DNA from: Mesorhizobium sp. M1E.F.Ca.ET.045.02.1.1
Lineage (GTDB): Bacteria > Pseudomonadota > Alphaproteobacteria > Rhizobiales > Rhizobiaceae
Direction: 5' to 3'
Assembly (NCBI RefSeq): GCF_003952485.1
Contig: NZ_CP034447.1
Coordinates: forward strand, 3,858,501-3,922,500
DNA length: 64,000 nucleotides
The translations under genes and the position numbers were made by a program. Every line of letters begins with the position of its first letter. The stretch's first letter is position 1. The notes below the pieces were generated by a model. It worked only from the letters and a program-made list of their open reading frames with translations, was not told where the DNA came from and searched no databases. Shown piece by piece: positions 19,047-28,037 of the stretch.

Positions 19047-19981
19047 AATTCCATCTCCATCCCATCGCTGGCGACTTCCCAGCCAGCCGCTTTGACCGCC
19101 GCGTGTTCGGCGGAATTCTCGTCGAGAACCGGATTGGTGTTGTTGATATGGACGAAGACACGGCGGCCGATCTTCACATCGGCCAAACCGGCAATCGAAC
19201 CCGCTTCTCCAGACATTGCGATGTGGCCCATGCGCGCACCGGTTTTCGGGCCGACGCGGGCAGTGATCATCTCGTCGTCCGTGTAGACGGTGCCGTCGAA
19301 CAGCAGGCAGGCGGCATTGGCCAGACGAGCGCGGAGCGCAGCATCGACGCCCGCGCAGCCCGGGATATAGAAGACAGCGCCGCGGCTGCCGGCCCCGGTG
19401 ATACGGACTCCGATCGTGTCGCCCGTATCGGAGCTGAAGTCGGCGCCTGGATCGTCTCTTTGCTCGAGATAGAGTGCGATCTTCCCAGGCACGGGAAAGC
19501 TTTCCACGACCATGCCGGTCTCGCGGCCGTCCGCATCGCGGATCGCCAGTTCCTCCGTCGGCGTCAGGAGGCGCCGCGGCACGATCTGCGGATCGAGAAC
19601 ATTGAAGATCGAATTCGCCTCCAGCGTCGCCAGCACCTGTGCCGTTGCATAGATTGCGAAAGGCTGTCGTTCTCGCAGGCTGAGCAGGCCGGCGATATGG
19701 TCGACGTCGGCGTTGGTCAGCACCACCGCGCGGATGGGCGTCGAACGCAGCGGCGCGTCGTATGCGGGCTGGAGTTCAGGCGTTTGCGCAATCTGCTGGC
19801 GAATGTCGGGCGACGCGTTGAAGAGAACCCAGCCAGTCCCGTCCGCCGATGCGGCAATGGACGATTGGGTTCGTGAATGCACACCCGCAGTCCCGCTGCG
19901 AGCCGCGCGGCTCAGGCGATAATTGCAGTTCCATTGCGGAAAGCCGCCTCCCGCCGCCGATCCGATGATCTTCACGCGCAT
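19043..19981 (-). CDS. pqqB: PqqB, metallo-beta-lactamase-fold hydroxylase
   Basis: A 312-residue protein beginning MRVKIIGSAAGGGFPQWNC, the family hallmark with Cys in WNC. LTNADVDHIAGLLSLRE is the metal-binding segment and HINNTNPV the C-terminal one. PqqB proteins hydroxylate the cross-linked Glu-Tyr intermediate. The ATG at 19981 fits the family N-terminus; a start 24 bases upstream would add an unrelated extension. A strong hairpin separates it from pqqA. Confidence 0.95.
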   Translation of the reverse strand: MRVKIIGSAAGGGFPQWNCNYRLSRAARSGTAGVHSRTQSSIAASADGTGWVLFNASPDIRQQIAQTPELQPAYDAPLRSTPIRAVVLTNADVDHIAGLLSLRERQPFAIYATAQVLATLEANSIFNVLDPQIVPRRLLTPTEELAIRDADGRETGMVVESFPVPGKIALYLEQRDDPGADFSSDTGDTIGVRITGAGSRGAVFYIPGCAGVDAALRARLANAACLLFDGTVYTDDEMITARVGPKTGARMGHIAMSGEAGSIAGLADVKIGRRVFVHINNTNPVLDENSAEHAAVKAAGWEVASDGMEMEF

Positions 19982-20090
19982 TGCAATGCCTGCTCCGCGG
20001 CCCATCTGACCGGCAGGAAATTCTCGATGTCAAACGGCTTCGCGCCAACGTTTCCCGCGGCAAAGCCCGTCGCGAAGACCTCACACGGCA

Positions 20091-20128
20091 AGGGGTGCGT
20101 GCCCCTATTGTCAGGGACACGCACCTCT
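20091..20128 (-). promoter_or_regulatory. Strong hairpin between pqqA and pqqB
   Basis: GGTGCGTG at 20094-20101 and CCCT at 20103-20106 pair with AGGG at 20113-20116 and CACGCACC at 20118-20125, with one mismatch and a six-base loop; weaker outer pairs extend it to 20091-20128. No T-run follows on the minus strand. It lies just after the pqqA stop and could let the peptide gene be expressed above the enzyme genes by stabilising or partially terminating the transcript. Confidence 0.6.
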
Positions 20129-20133
20129 GCGGC

Positions 20134-20232
20134 CTACTTCCTGGGAGGAATTTCAGCAGGCAGATACCGCGAAATTTCGAAGCCCGCAGCAACCTGGCAC
20201 ATGGTCGGTTTCTTCCAGCTCTTTTTCTTCAT
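20134..20232 (-). CDS. pqqA: PqqA, 32-residue PQQ precursor peptide
   Basis: A 32-codon gene preceded by AGGAGAATGCC. The peptide starts MKKKSWKKPTMCQ and carries the invariant Glu19-x3-Tyr23 pair in GFEISRYLPAE, the two side chains that PqqE cross-links to make PQQ. The many N-terminal lysines and the C-terminal extension after Tyr are typical of rhizobial and methylotroph forms. First gene of the pqqABCDE operon; a 207-base gap to xoxJ holds no other gene and may contain its promoter. Confidence 0.93.
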   Translation of the reverse strand: MKKKSWKKPTMCQVAAGFEISRYLPAEIPPRK

Positions 20233-20439
20233 GGCATTCTCCTCTTCTGCCAGCCCGAAGGGGCCGGTCATGTCGTTGGCGCCATTGCGGGCGGTGCAAT
20301 GGCTCGTCCATCACCTCACAAATGGACAAATGAAACACTGGGTTCTCAAACAATAGAAACAAACATGAATGGCATAACTGCCTGTCTCAAAGATCGCTTC
20401 CTTACCTCCATCACCTGTGCCGTCTCGCGCCGGTCAATC

Positions 20440-21312
20440 TCATCCCGGCGCCGCCGTGATCGGGTTGTCATGTTCGTCGATCAGCGGCACGTTGTAGTCG
20501 AGCAGGAGCTTGTTTATCTCCGCCTGGTTTTCCCGGATCACTTTGTTGAGCGTACGCTTCCATTCCTGGTCAGATGGACGCACTCCCATGGTGATGCGGT
20601 AGGACATACGCGAGCCGGTCTTTTCTTTGACCAGTGGGACCATCGTAACGTTCGCCTTGAGTTGTTTGACATAGTAGCCTGCCATCGGCCCCCACAGGAT
20701 CGCCGCGTCGATCTTGCCGGCCAGCATGTCCTTGATCACAACCTCTGCCATCGACGGGGTGACGCGCGTGTCGACGGCCAACGGGTAGATTTTTGCCGTT
20801 CGCAAGAGTTTGTTGGCGGCCATGTTGGCAGTTGGCGGCGTGCGTTCGACGACACCGATCCTCTTGCCGATGAGTCTCGGATCCTCGATCGTCTCGCAAC
20901 CCTCGAGGTCGTCGCCCTTCGGATGCACAAGCACATAGGAGGAGCGATAGTAGGCATTGGTGTTCTGCACCAGCGGATCACCTTGGGCATAGCCCATGAT
21001 GACGTCGCATCGGTTGGCTCCGAGCGTGTTGCGCACGAAACCGATGACGGTCGGAAACCATGTGTAGGCGACCGACTTCCGCCCTGTCTTCCTGGCAACC
21101 AGCTCGGCCAGCTTGTTTTCGAAGCCTTGGCCGCTCTGGTCGGTAAACGGCATGTTCGAAGGATCGGCGCAGACGCGTAGAATGTCGGGATCGACCAGCT
21201 CTCCCGCAGCACCGAGGCCGGCGCCTTGCGCCAAGGCGCTCGACGGCAGCAGGGCGAGCGCGCCGAGAATGGGCAGAACGACGCGCGCCTTCGATGCAAC
21301 GCAGCCGGTCAC
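20440..21312 (-). CDS. xoxJ: XoxJ, periplasmic binding-protein-like partner of XoxF
   Basis: A 290-residue secreted protein of the MoxJ/XoxJ type. The GTG at 21312, five bases after GGAGG, opens a signal peptide ending near ALAQG. The mature part reads LRVCADPSNMPFTDQSGQGFENKLAELVA, the solute-binding fold start, then DVIMGYAQGD and DAAILWGPMAGYYVK. (Quoted pieces are shown only for motif position: LRVCADPSNMPF near residue 45, DVIMGY near 100.) XoxJ proteins are thought to assist maturation or activation of XoxF rather than transport. It starts one base after the xoxG stop. Confidence 0.92.
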   Translation of the reverse strand: MTGCVASKARVVLPILGALALLPSSALAQGAGLGAAGELVDPDILRVCADPSNMPFTDQSGQGFENKLAELVARKTGRKSVAYTWFPTVIGFVRNTLGANRCDVIMGYAQGDPLVQNTNAYYRSSYVLVHPKGDDLEGCETIEDPRLIGKRIGVVERTPPTANMAANKLLRTAKIYPLAVDTRVTPSMAEVVIKDMLAGKIDAAILWGPMAGYYVKQLKANVTMVPLVKEKTGSRMSYRITMGVRPSDQEWKRTLNKVIRENQAEINKLLLDYNVPLIDEHDNPITAAPG

Positions 21313-21313
21313 T

Positions 21314-21838
21314 TCATCCTCCCATGCAGGATGCTTCGGCATCCTTCGCCGCCTTGGCCTTGTCTTCGTGCTTGGGCGGCCTGCCGCGGGGTGCTGCGCC
21401 ATCGGCACGAGCGCGCAGATAGACGTAGAGATCGTCCAGATAGCAGTAGACGTTCTTGTTATCGCCGAAGGCAGGCATGACGTTTTCCTTGCCGTTGCCG
21501 GTATTCTTCCGGCCCTGGGCGACGATCGAGAGGAAAGTGGGGTAGTCGATGTTTTTGAGGCTGTTGGCCAGGGCCGGCGCGTAGCTTGAACCCGTTCCGT
21601 CCTGTCCGTGACAGACATGGCAGTCCGAGTGATAGCGGCGGTAACCGCTGAACGTGTACCAATCCACGGTTCCATTCTCGATCTTGTAGGTCGGGTTCCC
21701 ATCCGCGTCCAAATACTTGCCGCCTTCTTCCTTCACCGCCTTGGCTTTATCGGCACTGTCCTCGGCCCGGGCCAGACTTGAGCTGGCCAGAGGCAGAAGA
21801 GCCAGGGCGAGAACGGAAATTACAATGCGAACAGACAT
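21314..21838 (-). CDS. xoxG: XoxG, c-type cytochrome electron acceptor of XoxF
   Basis: A 174-residue cytochrome with a cleavable signal peptide (cut near ARAED) and one heme-binding motif, Cys73-His-Val-Cys76-His77. The methionine in NVMPAFGDN is the likely axial ligand, and the C-terminal tail is Lys/Ala rich. It accepts electrons from the PQQ of XoxF in the periplasm. It lies between xoxF and xoxJ, the standard xoxFGJ order. Confidence 0.93.
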   Translation of the reverse strand: MSVRIVISVLALALLPLASSSLARAEDSADKAKAVKEEGGKYLDADGNPTYKIENGTVDWYTFSGYRRYHSDCHVCHGQDGTGSSYAPALANSLKNIDYPTFLSIVAQGRKNTGNGKENVMPAFGDNKNVYCYLDDLYVYLRARADGAAPRGRPPKHEDKAKAAKDAEASCMGG

Positions 21839-21922
21839 TCAGACGCTTCCTTATTTTGCCAAGGACAAAGGGTTTGCCGTTACGCCGCGGCATTGATCGA
21901 TGTTTCGGATGCGCGGCAGATC

Positions 21923-21959
21923 GAGAGCCCGGAAGTACCTTCGGGTTATCCGGGCTCTC
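21923..21959 (-). promoter_or_regulatory. Hairpin between xoxF and xoxG
   Basis: A perfect ten-base inverted repeat, GAGAGCCCGG at 21923-21932 and CCGGGCTCTC at 21950-21959. Read on the minus strand it lies 39 bases after the xoxF stop and is not followed by a T-run, so transcript stabilisation or partial termination, giving more XoxF than XoxG/XoxJ, is more likely than full termination. Confidence 0.6.
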
Positions 21960-21997
21960 CTGTTTTCAGGCCTTCGCTCTAAGGCCATTCCCGGCTG

Positions 21998-23914
21998 TCA
22001 GTCCGGAAGACCGAAGACGGTCAGCTGGCCGCCCAGCGTCGTGTAGTCGGCAAGTGCAGCGTAGCCGCCGACTGCTCCGAGACCCGCGGTTCCGACGACT
22101 GTGGCCTGGTCGCCTTGCGCACGGCCCTGATCGACGGCGCCGTGCCAGGCCGCGGCTTGGTCGGGCGAAAGCAATCCGCCTGCCAGACCGATGCCGGCCC
22201 ATCCGCCGACGCCGGACAGAACGGCGATGTACTGCTTGCCGTCATGCTCGAAGGGCGTGACGTTGCCGATGATGCCGGACGGGGTCTTGAACTTGTAGAG
22301 TTCCTTGCCGTTCTTATCGACCGCCTTGATGTAGCCTTCGAGCGTGCCGTAGAAGACCACGTCGCCGGCCGTCGCGAGCGCCCCGGACCACACCGAGAAC
22401 TGCTCGGGCTTCGACCAGACGATCTTGCCCTTGGCGGCATCCCAGGCGATCAAGTTGCCCATGCTGTCGCCGCCAGGTGCGGGATACATCGACACGGTAG
22501 AGCCCACGTAAGGCTGACCGGCCGTGTAGCTCACCTTGTAAGGCTCGTAGTCCATGCAGACATGGTTGGTCGGCACGTAGAACAGGCCCGTCTTCGGCGA
22601 GTAGGTAGCCGGCTGCTGGTCCTTCGTTCCCAGCGCGGCGGGGCAGATACCGGTGGTGTTGGTATCTTCACCGTTCGCCTGGGGTGAGTATTTCTGAACG
22701 ACCTCTGGACGACCGTACTTGTCGCTCTTCGGATCCATGTTGATCTTGGTGGCCCAGTTCACCGCCGGATCATATTTTTCGGCGACGAGAAGGTCGCCGG
22801 TGGCGCGATCCATGGTGTAGGCGAAACCATTGCGGTCGAAATGCACCAGCACGTCGTGCTTCTTGCCTTTGATCTCCATGTCGTCGACAAGGATCATCTC
22901 GTTGACGCCGTCATAGTCCCACTCATCGTGCGGGGTCATCTGGTAGACCCATTTGGCCATGCCGGTGTCGGCATCGCGGGCGAAGATGGTCATAGCCCAG
23001 CGATTGTCTCCGGGACGCTGGACCGGGTTCCACGTCGAGGGATTGCCGGTACCGTAGTAGACGAGGTTCAGCTTGGGATCATAGGAATACCAGCCCCATG
23101 TCGTGCCGCCGCCCGTCTTCCACTGTTCGCCTTCCCAGGTATTGGTGCCGGAGTCCTTTCCCACCGGCTTGCCGAGCTGCGTGGTCTTCTGGGGGTCGAT
23201 CAAGGTGTCTGCATCCGGACCTTCCGAATAGGCCTTCCAGGCGAGCTTGCCGTCCTTCAGATTGTAGGCGGCTATCCAGCCGCGGACGCCGAATTCCGCC
23301 CCGGAAATACCGACGAGAACCTTGTCCTTGACGACCACGGGCGCCGACGTGCCGGATTCGCCCTTTCCACCATTGGTCTCATCGCCGTTCTTGGCTGTCC
23401 AGATAAGCTTTCCGGTCTTGGCGTCGAGCGCGACGAGGTTGGTGTCAGCCTGATTAAGAAAGATCATCGCCGGGCGGTCGCCATCGGCAGGTGCATAGGC
23501 AACGCCGCGATTGACCGTGTCGCAGCACATGATCGGAATGACGTTCGCGTCCTGCTTGGGCTCGTACTTCCAGAGGATCTTTCCGTCCTTGTTGAGATCG
23601 AGAGCGTAGACGGTGTTCGGGAACGGCGCGTGAACATACATCACATCGCCGACAATCAGCGGTCCGCCCTCATGGCCGCGCAGCACGCCGGTCGAGAAGG
23701 TCCACTTGACCTGCAGGTTCTTCACGTTCTCCTTGGTGATCTGCTTGAGCGGGGAGTAACGAGTGTTGGCGTAATCACCCGTCTGCATCACCCAGTCTTT
23801 CGGATTTTTGGCCATTTTCGCGAGCTCTTCGTTGGCTGACGCCGTATAGAGCGCGCCAAACGACAGTAGCGCCGAGGTCGATACAATGTAGGTTGCTTGC
23901 GTTAGTGCGCGCAT
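21998..23914 (-). CDS. xoxF: XoxF, lanthanide-dependent PQQ methanol dehydrogenase
   Basis: A 638-residue periplasmic quinoprotein with an eight-bladed propeller fold. A signal peptide ends near TASAN. The vicinal disulfide pair Cys130-Cys131 (IMCCDTV) that stacks on PQQ is present. The diagnostic segment [10 protein letters not shown] carries catalytic Asp333 and a second Asp335; calcium-type MxaF has Ala at that second position, and Asp there marks lanthanide-dependent XoxF. The ATG at 23914 has GGGAGG seven bases upstream. It heads xoxF-xoxG-xoxJ, with pqq genes directly downstream supplying its cofactor. No mxaF/mxaI is in the window. Confidence 0.97.
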   Translation of the reverse strand: MRALTQATYIVSTSALLSFGALYTASANEELAKMAKNPKDWVMQTGDYANTRYSPLKQITKENVKNLQVKWTFSTGVLRGHEGGPLIVGDVMYVHAPFPNTVYALDLNKDGKILWKYEPKQDANVIPIMCCDTVNRGVAYAPADGDRPAMIFLNQADTNLVALDAKTGKLIWTAKNGDETNGGKGESGTSAPVVVKDKVLVGISGAEFGVRGWIAAYNLKDGKLAWKAYSEGPDADTLIDPQKTTQLGKPVGKDSGTNTWEGEQWKTGGGTTWGWYSYDPKLNLVYYGTGNPSTWNPVQRPGDNRWAMTIFARDADTGMAKWVYQMTPHDEWDYDGVNEMILVDDMEIKGKKHDVLVHFDRNGFAYTMDRATGDLLVAEKYDPAVNWATKINMDPKSDKYGRPEVVQKYSPQANGEDTNTTGICPAALGTKDQQPATYSPKTGLFYVPTNHVCMDYEPYKVSYTAGQPYVGSTVSMYPAPGGDSMGNLIAWDAAKGKIVWSKPEQFSVWSGALATAGDVVFYGTLEGYIKAVDKNGKELYKFKTPSGIIGNVTPFEHDGKQYIAVLSGVGGWAGIGLAGGLLSPDQAAAWHGAVDQGRAQGDQATVVGTAGLGAVGGYAALADYTTLGGQLTVFGLPD

Positions 23915-24611
23915 CAAAATCCTCCCAGGTTCACAACGAGAAATCGATCTTAAAGCTCACAAGAGCTCGTCCAATCAATTCAATTTGGGAAGTATTTCCG
24001 GCAGCGTGTCACGACCTAGATCAAACTAGCAGAGGCGCATTTCTGCTCTCAACTCAGTCGACCTAGCCCTACACCCGCCCGATTGGCCTACGAAAGACTG
24101 CCGCCGCTCCCTTATTACGGCGACGTCCTTGAAGCCGGAAACAAGGTAAAGCTATGTCATCGCATAATGCCAGGCAAGGAAAAACCCCCGTGATGGTTTT
24201 GCATTGCAGCATACAAATGTTGCGACGCAATATAAAGAAGACATATAAATAAACCTCTTGATGGAGGGTTGCCAAAAGCTTGACTTAAGCTCCGATATAT
24301 ATAAAATTCATACTGATCTGTATTTACAATTATAATTGGATTGATCTTTATTGAATGCATATTTTACCAAAGTTGCCGGTTGTGACATCCTTGGCTGCCG
24401 TTAGTAAGGGGGGGCGTGAAAAGAACTCAGGAAAATAGGTGCGTGGCGAATCACCAAGCTGCCCTCGATCGCTGTTGAGGACGGGCAGGGCATTCCTCCT
24501 TTGGTCCTATATGGAGGCGGTGAGAGGTTGACCGGGCTCGCGGCATGTCGCCAACTGGGCGCGACGATGCTGTCTCGCCGCACCGCGCCCAGGCAACAGG
24601 AGGAATTTCTC
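23915..24611. promoter_or_regulatory. Divergent upstream region of xoxF with an AT-rich block
   Basis: About 700 bases without a gene separate xoxF from a rightward small gene, so promoters for both should be here. The part at roughly 24190-24380 is far richer in A and T than anything nearby (runs such as GATATATATAAAATTC). That could be a promoter/regulator landing zone or residual foreign DNA. No specific operator was identified. Confidence 0.45.
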
Positions 24612-24965
24612 ATGGTCAGATATGTTGGATTTTCGATCCTGCCGCTCCTCCTTTCGTCGACAATAGTCCTTGCAAACCCGGCAGGCGCTGCGGGAGACTA
24701 CCCGACGGCGACGATTGTCGACTATGTGCTCGGCTGCATGCAGACAAATGGCCAGACACGTCAGGCGTTGGAGAGTTGTTCCTGCTCGATCGATGTCATC
24801 GCCTCGATCCTTCCTTACGACCATTATGAGAGGGCCGAGACCTTCAAGAGCATGTCTCTGACGACAGGCGAGAATGCAGGCCTGTTTCGCGAAAGCGCAC
24901 CGGCGAAAGCCGCGCGAACGGAGTTGAAGCGGGCGCAGGCGGAAGCCGACGTGCGTTGCTTCTAA
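24612..24965 (+). CDS. Small secreted Cys-containing protein, divergent from xoxF
   Basis: A 117-residue protein starting at the ATG at 24612 behind an AGGAGGAATT ribosome site. It has a signal peptide (hydrophobic to NPAGAAG), then four or more cysteines including LGCMQTN, the CSCSID pair and a C-terminal RCF, suggesting disulfides in the periplasm. I do not recognise a family with a known function. Its position opposite xoxF suggests a role in methanol oxidation, for example assembly or metal handling; this is inference from context. Confidence 0.75.
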   Translation: MVRYVGFSILPLLLSSTIVLANPAGAAGDYPTATIVDYVLGCMQTNGQTRQALESCSCSIDVIASILPYDHYERAETFKSMSLTTGENAGLFRESAPAKAARTELKRAQAEADVRCF

Positions 24966-25006
24966 CACGTCGCCCATCAAGGGCATCCCGGCCCGCTGCA
25001 GGGTGA

Positions 25007-25747
25007 TCAGGTCACGCCTGGAAATTGCTGATGGAACGACCGCAAAAGGTCGCTCGTTGCCTCTGGGCTGCGGTGCTGCCTGGGCAGGCTTACGTCGAAA
25101 ATGCCGAGCACATGCGCGGGCCGCGGCGCGAGCACGATGATGCGATCCGACAGCGTCAGGGCCTCGGTCAGGTTGTGCGTCACCATCAGCGCGGTCGTAG
25201 GCCGGGCCGACCATACCGTAAGAAGCAGGTGACGGAGCTGCTCGGCGGTCCGCCCATCGAGCGAGACGAAGGGCTCGTCCAGGAAAAGCACCGCCGGTTC
25301 GGTCGCGAAGGCCCTGGCAAGGGCTGCCCTTCGTGCAAGGCCAAGCGAAAGCTCCGCCGGATAGAGCGAGCGCATGCCGGCGAGACCGAGCGTGTCAAAC
25401 AGCCCGTCGAGATTTTTCGTTCGCAGGTCTTTCGGCAGCGCCAGCCTGACATTCTCCTCCACCGTCCGCCAGGGCAGCAGGGTGGGTTCCTGAAACACGG
25501 CGGCTATGCGGTTCGAGCCGCCTTCAGGCAGCTGGAAAGAGCCGGAAAACTGCCTGTCGAGCCCAAGCAGAATACGCAGCGTCGTGGTCTTGCCGCACCC
25601 CGATGGCCCGAGCAGGCAAGCGAATTCGCCTTGCCGGACCTCGAAGGAAAGGTTCTTGAGCGCCGTGACCGAGACGCCTTGCGCGGACCTGAAGGTCTTT
25701 TCGGCGATGTCGACCCTAAGCGGGACGACGGCGCCAACGGGTTGCAT
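25007..25747 (-). CDS. ABC transporter ATP-binding protein (NitT/TauT type) with degenerate signature
   Basis: A 246-residue ATPase. Walker A is GPSGCGKTTT, the Q-loop FQEPTLLPWR and Walker B VLFLDEPFVSLD, with switch His in VTHNLTEAL. The ABC signature reads LSLGLARRAALARA rather than LSGGQ, an unusual change at the motif that binds the partner's ATP. It overlaps the end of the permease gene. The ATG at 25747 is chosen; a TTG three codons earlier is possible. Likely energises the importer encoded upstream in the operon. Confidence 0.87.
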   Translation of the reverse strand: MQPVGAVVPLRVDIAEKTFRSAQGVSVTALKNLSFEVRQGEFACLLGPSGCGKTTTLRILLGLDRQFSGSFQLPEGGSNRIAAVFQEPTLLPWRTVEENVRLALPKDLRTKNLDGLFDTLGLAGMRSLYPAELSLGLARRAALARAFATEPAVLFLDEPFVSLDGRTAEQLRHLLLTVWSARPTTALMVTHNLTEALTLSDRIIVLAPRPAHVLGIFDVSLPRQHRSPEATSDLLRSFHQQFPGVT

Positions 25748-26534
25748 GTCGTTCAACGGGCTGCACCAGAAGAAGTTCGACGACGAGCATCACCGCCACG
25801 AACGCCAGCGTGTAGGCGAGAATGGCAGCGACGTCGAAAAGCTGGAAATAGAGATAGATCTGGAAGCCCACACCATTGGAGCGGCCGAGCAGTTCGACCA
25901 CCAGAACGATCTTCCAGATGAGGGCGATGCCGGAACGCGAGGCCGCGGCCAGGTAGGGCTGCAGCTGCGGCAGCAGGATGTGGCGAACGCGGTCGAGCGG
26001 CCCGAAGCGGTACACAGCCGCCATTTCGGCGTAACTCGGGTCCAGCGCCCTGGCGCCCTCGCGCATGGTCACCACGACATTCGGGATCTTGTTCACGGCA
26101 ACCGCGCCTATCGCCGCCACCTCATTGAGGCCGAACCAGATGTAGGCCAGCACGATGATCACCAGCGCAGGGATATTGAGGAACAGGATTACCCAGGGGT
26201 TGAAGAACCGGTCCGCGCCGCGGTAGCTGCCGAGGAGAATGCCGATCACCGATCCGACGATCATCGCAACGATGTATGCCGCGGCAACCCTGCCGAGAGT
26301 TGCGCCGAGATGGTAGAAGAGATCGCCGCTCGCCGCCTCCCTCAGCAATACCTGCCAGACCTGTCCCGGCCCCGGAAAGGCTCGGCTCGGCCAGGCATTC
26401 GCCGCCAGGCTCCACAGCAGGCAAAGCCCGAGCAGGGAGGCCACCACCGTCAGCGCGGGCATCAGCGTCGCTCGAGGGTCGGAACGGCTGGCAGTGTCGC
26501 CAGGCGTGCGGTCGCCGGTGTCTCCTGCGGTCAT
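25716..26534 (-). CDS. ABC transporter permease (NitT/TauT/SsuC type)
   Basis: A 272-residue permease with about six helices and the coupling motif DPSYAEMAAVYRFGPLDRVR in the cytoplasmic loop near residue 170. The ATG at 26534 overlaps the stop of the binding-protein gene (ATGA). The frame is open far upstream, but that segment is inside the binding-protein gene. Substrate unknown; placement in the xox/pqq block suggests uptake of something that supports methanol oxidation. Confidence 0.88.
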   Translation of the reverse strand: MTAGDTGDRTPGDTASRSDPRATLMPALTVVASLLGLCLLWSLAANAWPSRAFPGPGQVWQVLLREAASGDLFYHLGATLGRVAAAYIVAMIVGSVIGILLGSYRGADRFFNPWVILFLNIPALVIIVLAYIWFGLNEVAAIGAVAVNKIPNVVVTMREGARALDPSYAEMAAVYRFGPLDRVRHILLPQLQPYLAAASRSGIALIWKIVLVVELLGRSNGVGFQIYLYFQLFDVAAILAYTLAFVAVMLVVELLLVQPVERHATRWRRRPA

Positions 26535-27520
26535 TTCGCCGGTTCCTGCCAGAACGTGCCCGGCGCCATCTCCGGCGCGCTGCCGACCAGCTTTTCGCCG
26601 CCGATCCCGGCCAGCACACGATAGAGCCTGCCGGCGTCGGCCGCTTCCTCGGCGACCGGCCGCCTGGGGATGCCCTCGCGATAGCGGTCGCGCAGCTTTG
26701 CCAGTTCCTTGCCTTCTGCGCGGACAATCGGCGCAAGGCGCAGCCACTCTTCGTCGGATCTTGCCAGCAGATCCTTGGCCTGCGCCGAAGCCTGGAGGAA
26801 GCCGCGGACGACTTGCGGATTTTCGTTGGCCCATTTGTCGTGGAATACATAGCCGATCGCGGATACCGGGCCTGCAGCTCCGAGCGCCTTCTCCGCATCG
26901 GTGGCGCCGATCAGCCGGCGAAAGCCGTTGGCCTCGAGCCGGGCGCAAAAATGCCAGAAATTGAGCACCGCATCGAGTTCGCCCTGAATTGCCTTTTCCG
27001 AAATCAGCGGCGGCGCGCCAAAGACGACGTCGCTGATCGCCGGCAGGTCGAGACCGTAATCGCGTCTGGCCAGCGCCTGGATCAGCAGCCAGCTCTTGTC
27101 GAGGGGCCCGCCGGCGACGCCGATCTTCTTTCCCTTGAGGTCGGTGATCGCGCGCATCGGCGATGCGTCCTTCACCATGATCGCCCCGACGGCCGTCGAA
27201 TAGGGGGCCAATGTGACATCGCTGCCGTCCGAGCGCTGGCGCGAGACCCACAGCCAGTCGGTCACGATCATATCGATCGCGCCGGCCAGTATCGCGACAT
27301 TGGTCGCATCCTCGCCGGCGAAATAGATAACCTCCAGATCGATGCCGTTGGCCGCGTCGAACTTGTGTTGCTTCAGCGTATCGAGCTCCCAGCTCACCGT
27401 GCCGAACTTCAGCACGCCAATGCGAACCTTGGGCGCGGCGGAGGCGGCAATGGGATGTGATCCAAGTATCGCGGCCGTTCCGAGAGCTGCCAAACGGAGC
27501 GTTTTCCGGCGCGAAATCAT
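26531..27520 (-). CDS. ABC transporter substrate-binding protein (NitT/TauT-like)
   Basis: A 329-residue protein with an export signal that has the twin-arginine look (SRRKTLRLAAL) and ends near AASAAP. The body is of the NMT1/SsuA type: VRIGVLKFGTVSWELD, DMIVTDWLWVSRQ, DLKGKKIGVAGGPLD. Start at 27520 behind GGGAGGAAAC. First gene of a binding protein-permease-ATPase operon, 40 bases after a small gene. Ligand unknown. Confidence 0.88.
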   Translation of the reverse strand: MISRRKTLRLAALGTAAILGSHPIAASAAPKVRIGVLKFGTVSWELDTLKQHKFDAANGIDLEVIYFAGEDATNVAILAGAIDMIVTDWLWVSRQRSDGSDVTLAPYSTAVGAIMVKDASPMRAITDLKGKKIGVAGGPLDKSWLLIQALARRDYGLDLPAISDVVFGAPPLISEKAIQGELDAVLNFWHFCARLEANGFRRLIGATDAEKALGAAGPVSAIGYVFHDKWANENPQVVRGFLQASAQAKDLLARSDEEWLRLAPIVRAEGKELAKLRDRYREGIPRRPVAEEAADAGRLYRVLAGIGGEKLVGSAPEMAPGTFWQEPAK

Positions 27521-27560
27521 GATGTTTCCTCCCGGGACTGCAACAAACCAGGGGCGCCGG

Positions 27561-27770
27561 TCAGATCGCCCGGTCCTTCGTCGGGAAGGCGCATTTCCAG
27601 CGCCTGACCTTGAAGGGCGGGTGTTCCTGCGACCATCTCGCGATTTCGCTGGGCGCCAGGATCATGCATTGGAACAGCGAGCCGCGGCTCTCGAAATAGA
27701 GATGCTCGTTTCGGCAATTGCCGGGATTGGCACTCAGGCAAACCGTCAATACGAGGTCGACCATATTCAT
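27561..27770 (-). CDS. Small conserved Cys-containing protein
   Basis: A 69-residue protein starting MNMVDLVLTVCLSANPGNC. It has cysteines in VCL, GNC, FQCM and WKCAF and the basic stretch KVRRWKC. I recognise this as a type of short conserved hypothetical protein common in alphaproteobacteria; no function is known. It has no signal peptide. It precedes the ABC operon by 40 bases on the same strand and may be co-transcribed. Confidence 0.6.
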   Translation of the reverse strand: MNMVDLVLTVCLSANPGNCRNEHLYFESRGSLFQCMILAPSEIARWSQEHPPFKVRRWKCAFPTKDRAI

Positions 27771-28037
27771 TCAGCACCTCTTGCGCGCAAAGACGCCCGC
27801 TCTGGCGAAATCCTGCCCGCCCCATTGCCTGGGAAAATATCAGCCTGGACAAACTCAGCCTGACCGGGTTCCCGAGGTGCCCATGGAAATCCGGAATGAC
27901 CCTGAAGCTACGCGTTCGCCCTAAGGCCGTCAACAAAGGCGAAAGGACAGTTGCTGTGGACCTTCGTATGGTTGACTTCGTCAAAGCAATGGCATGCAAA
28001 TCATCAGGGGCGTCTTGACGATCAATGAGGAAATGCC

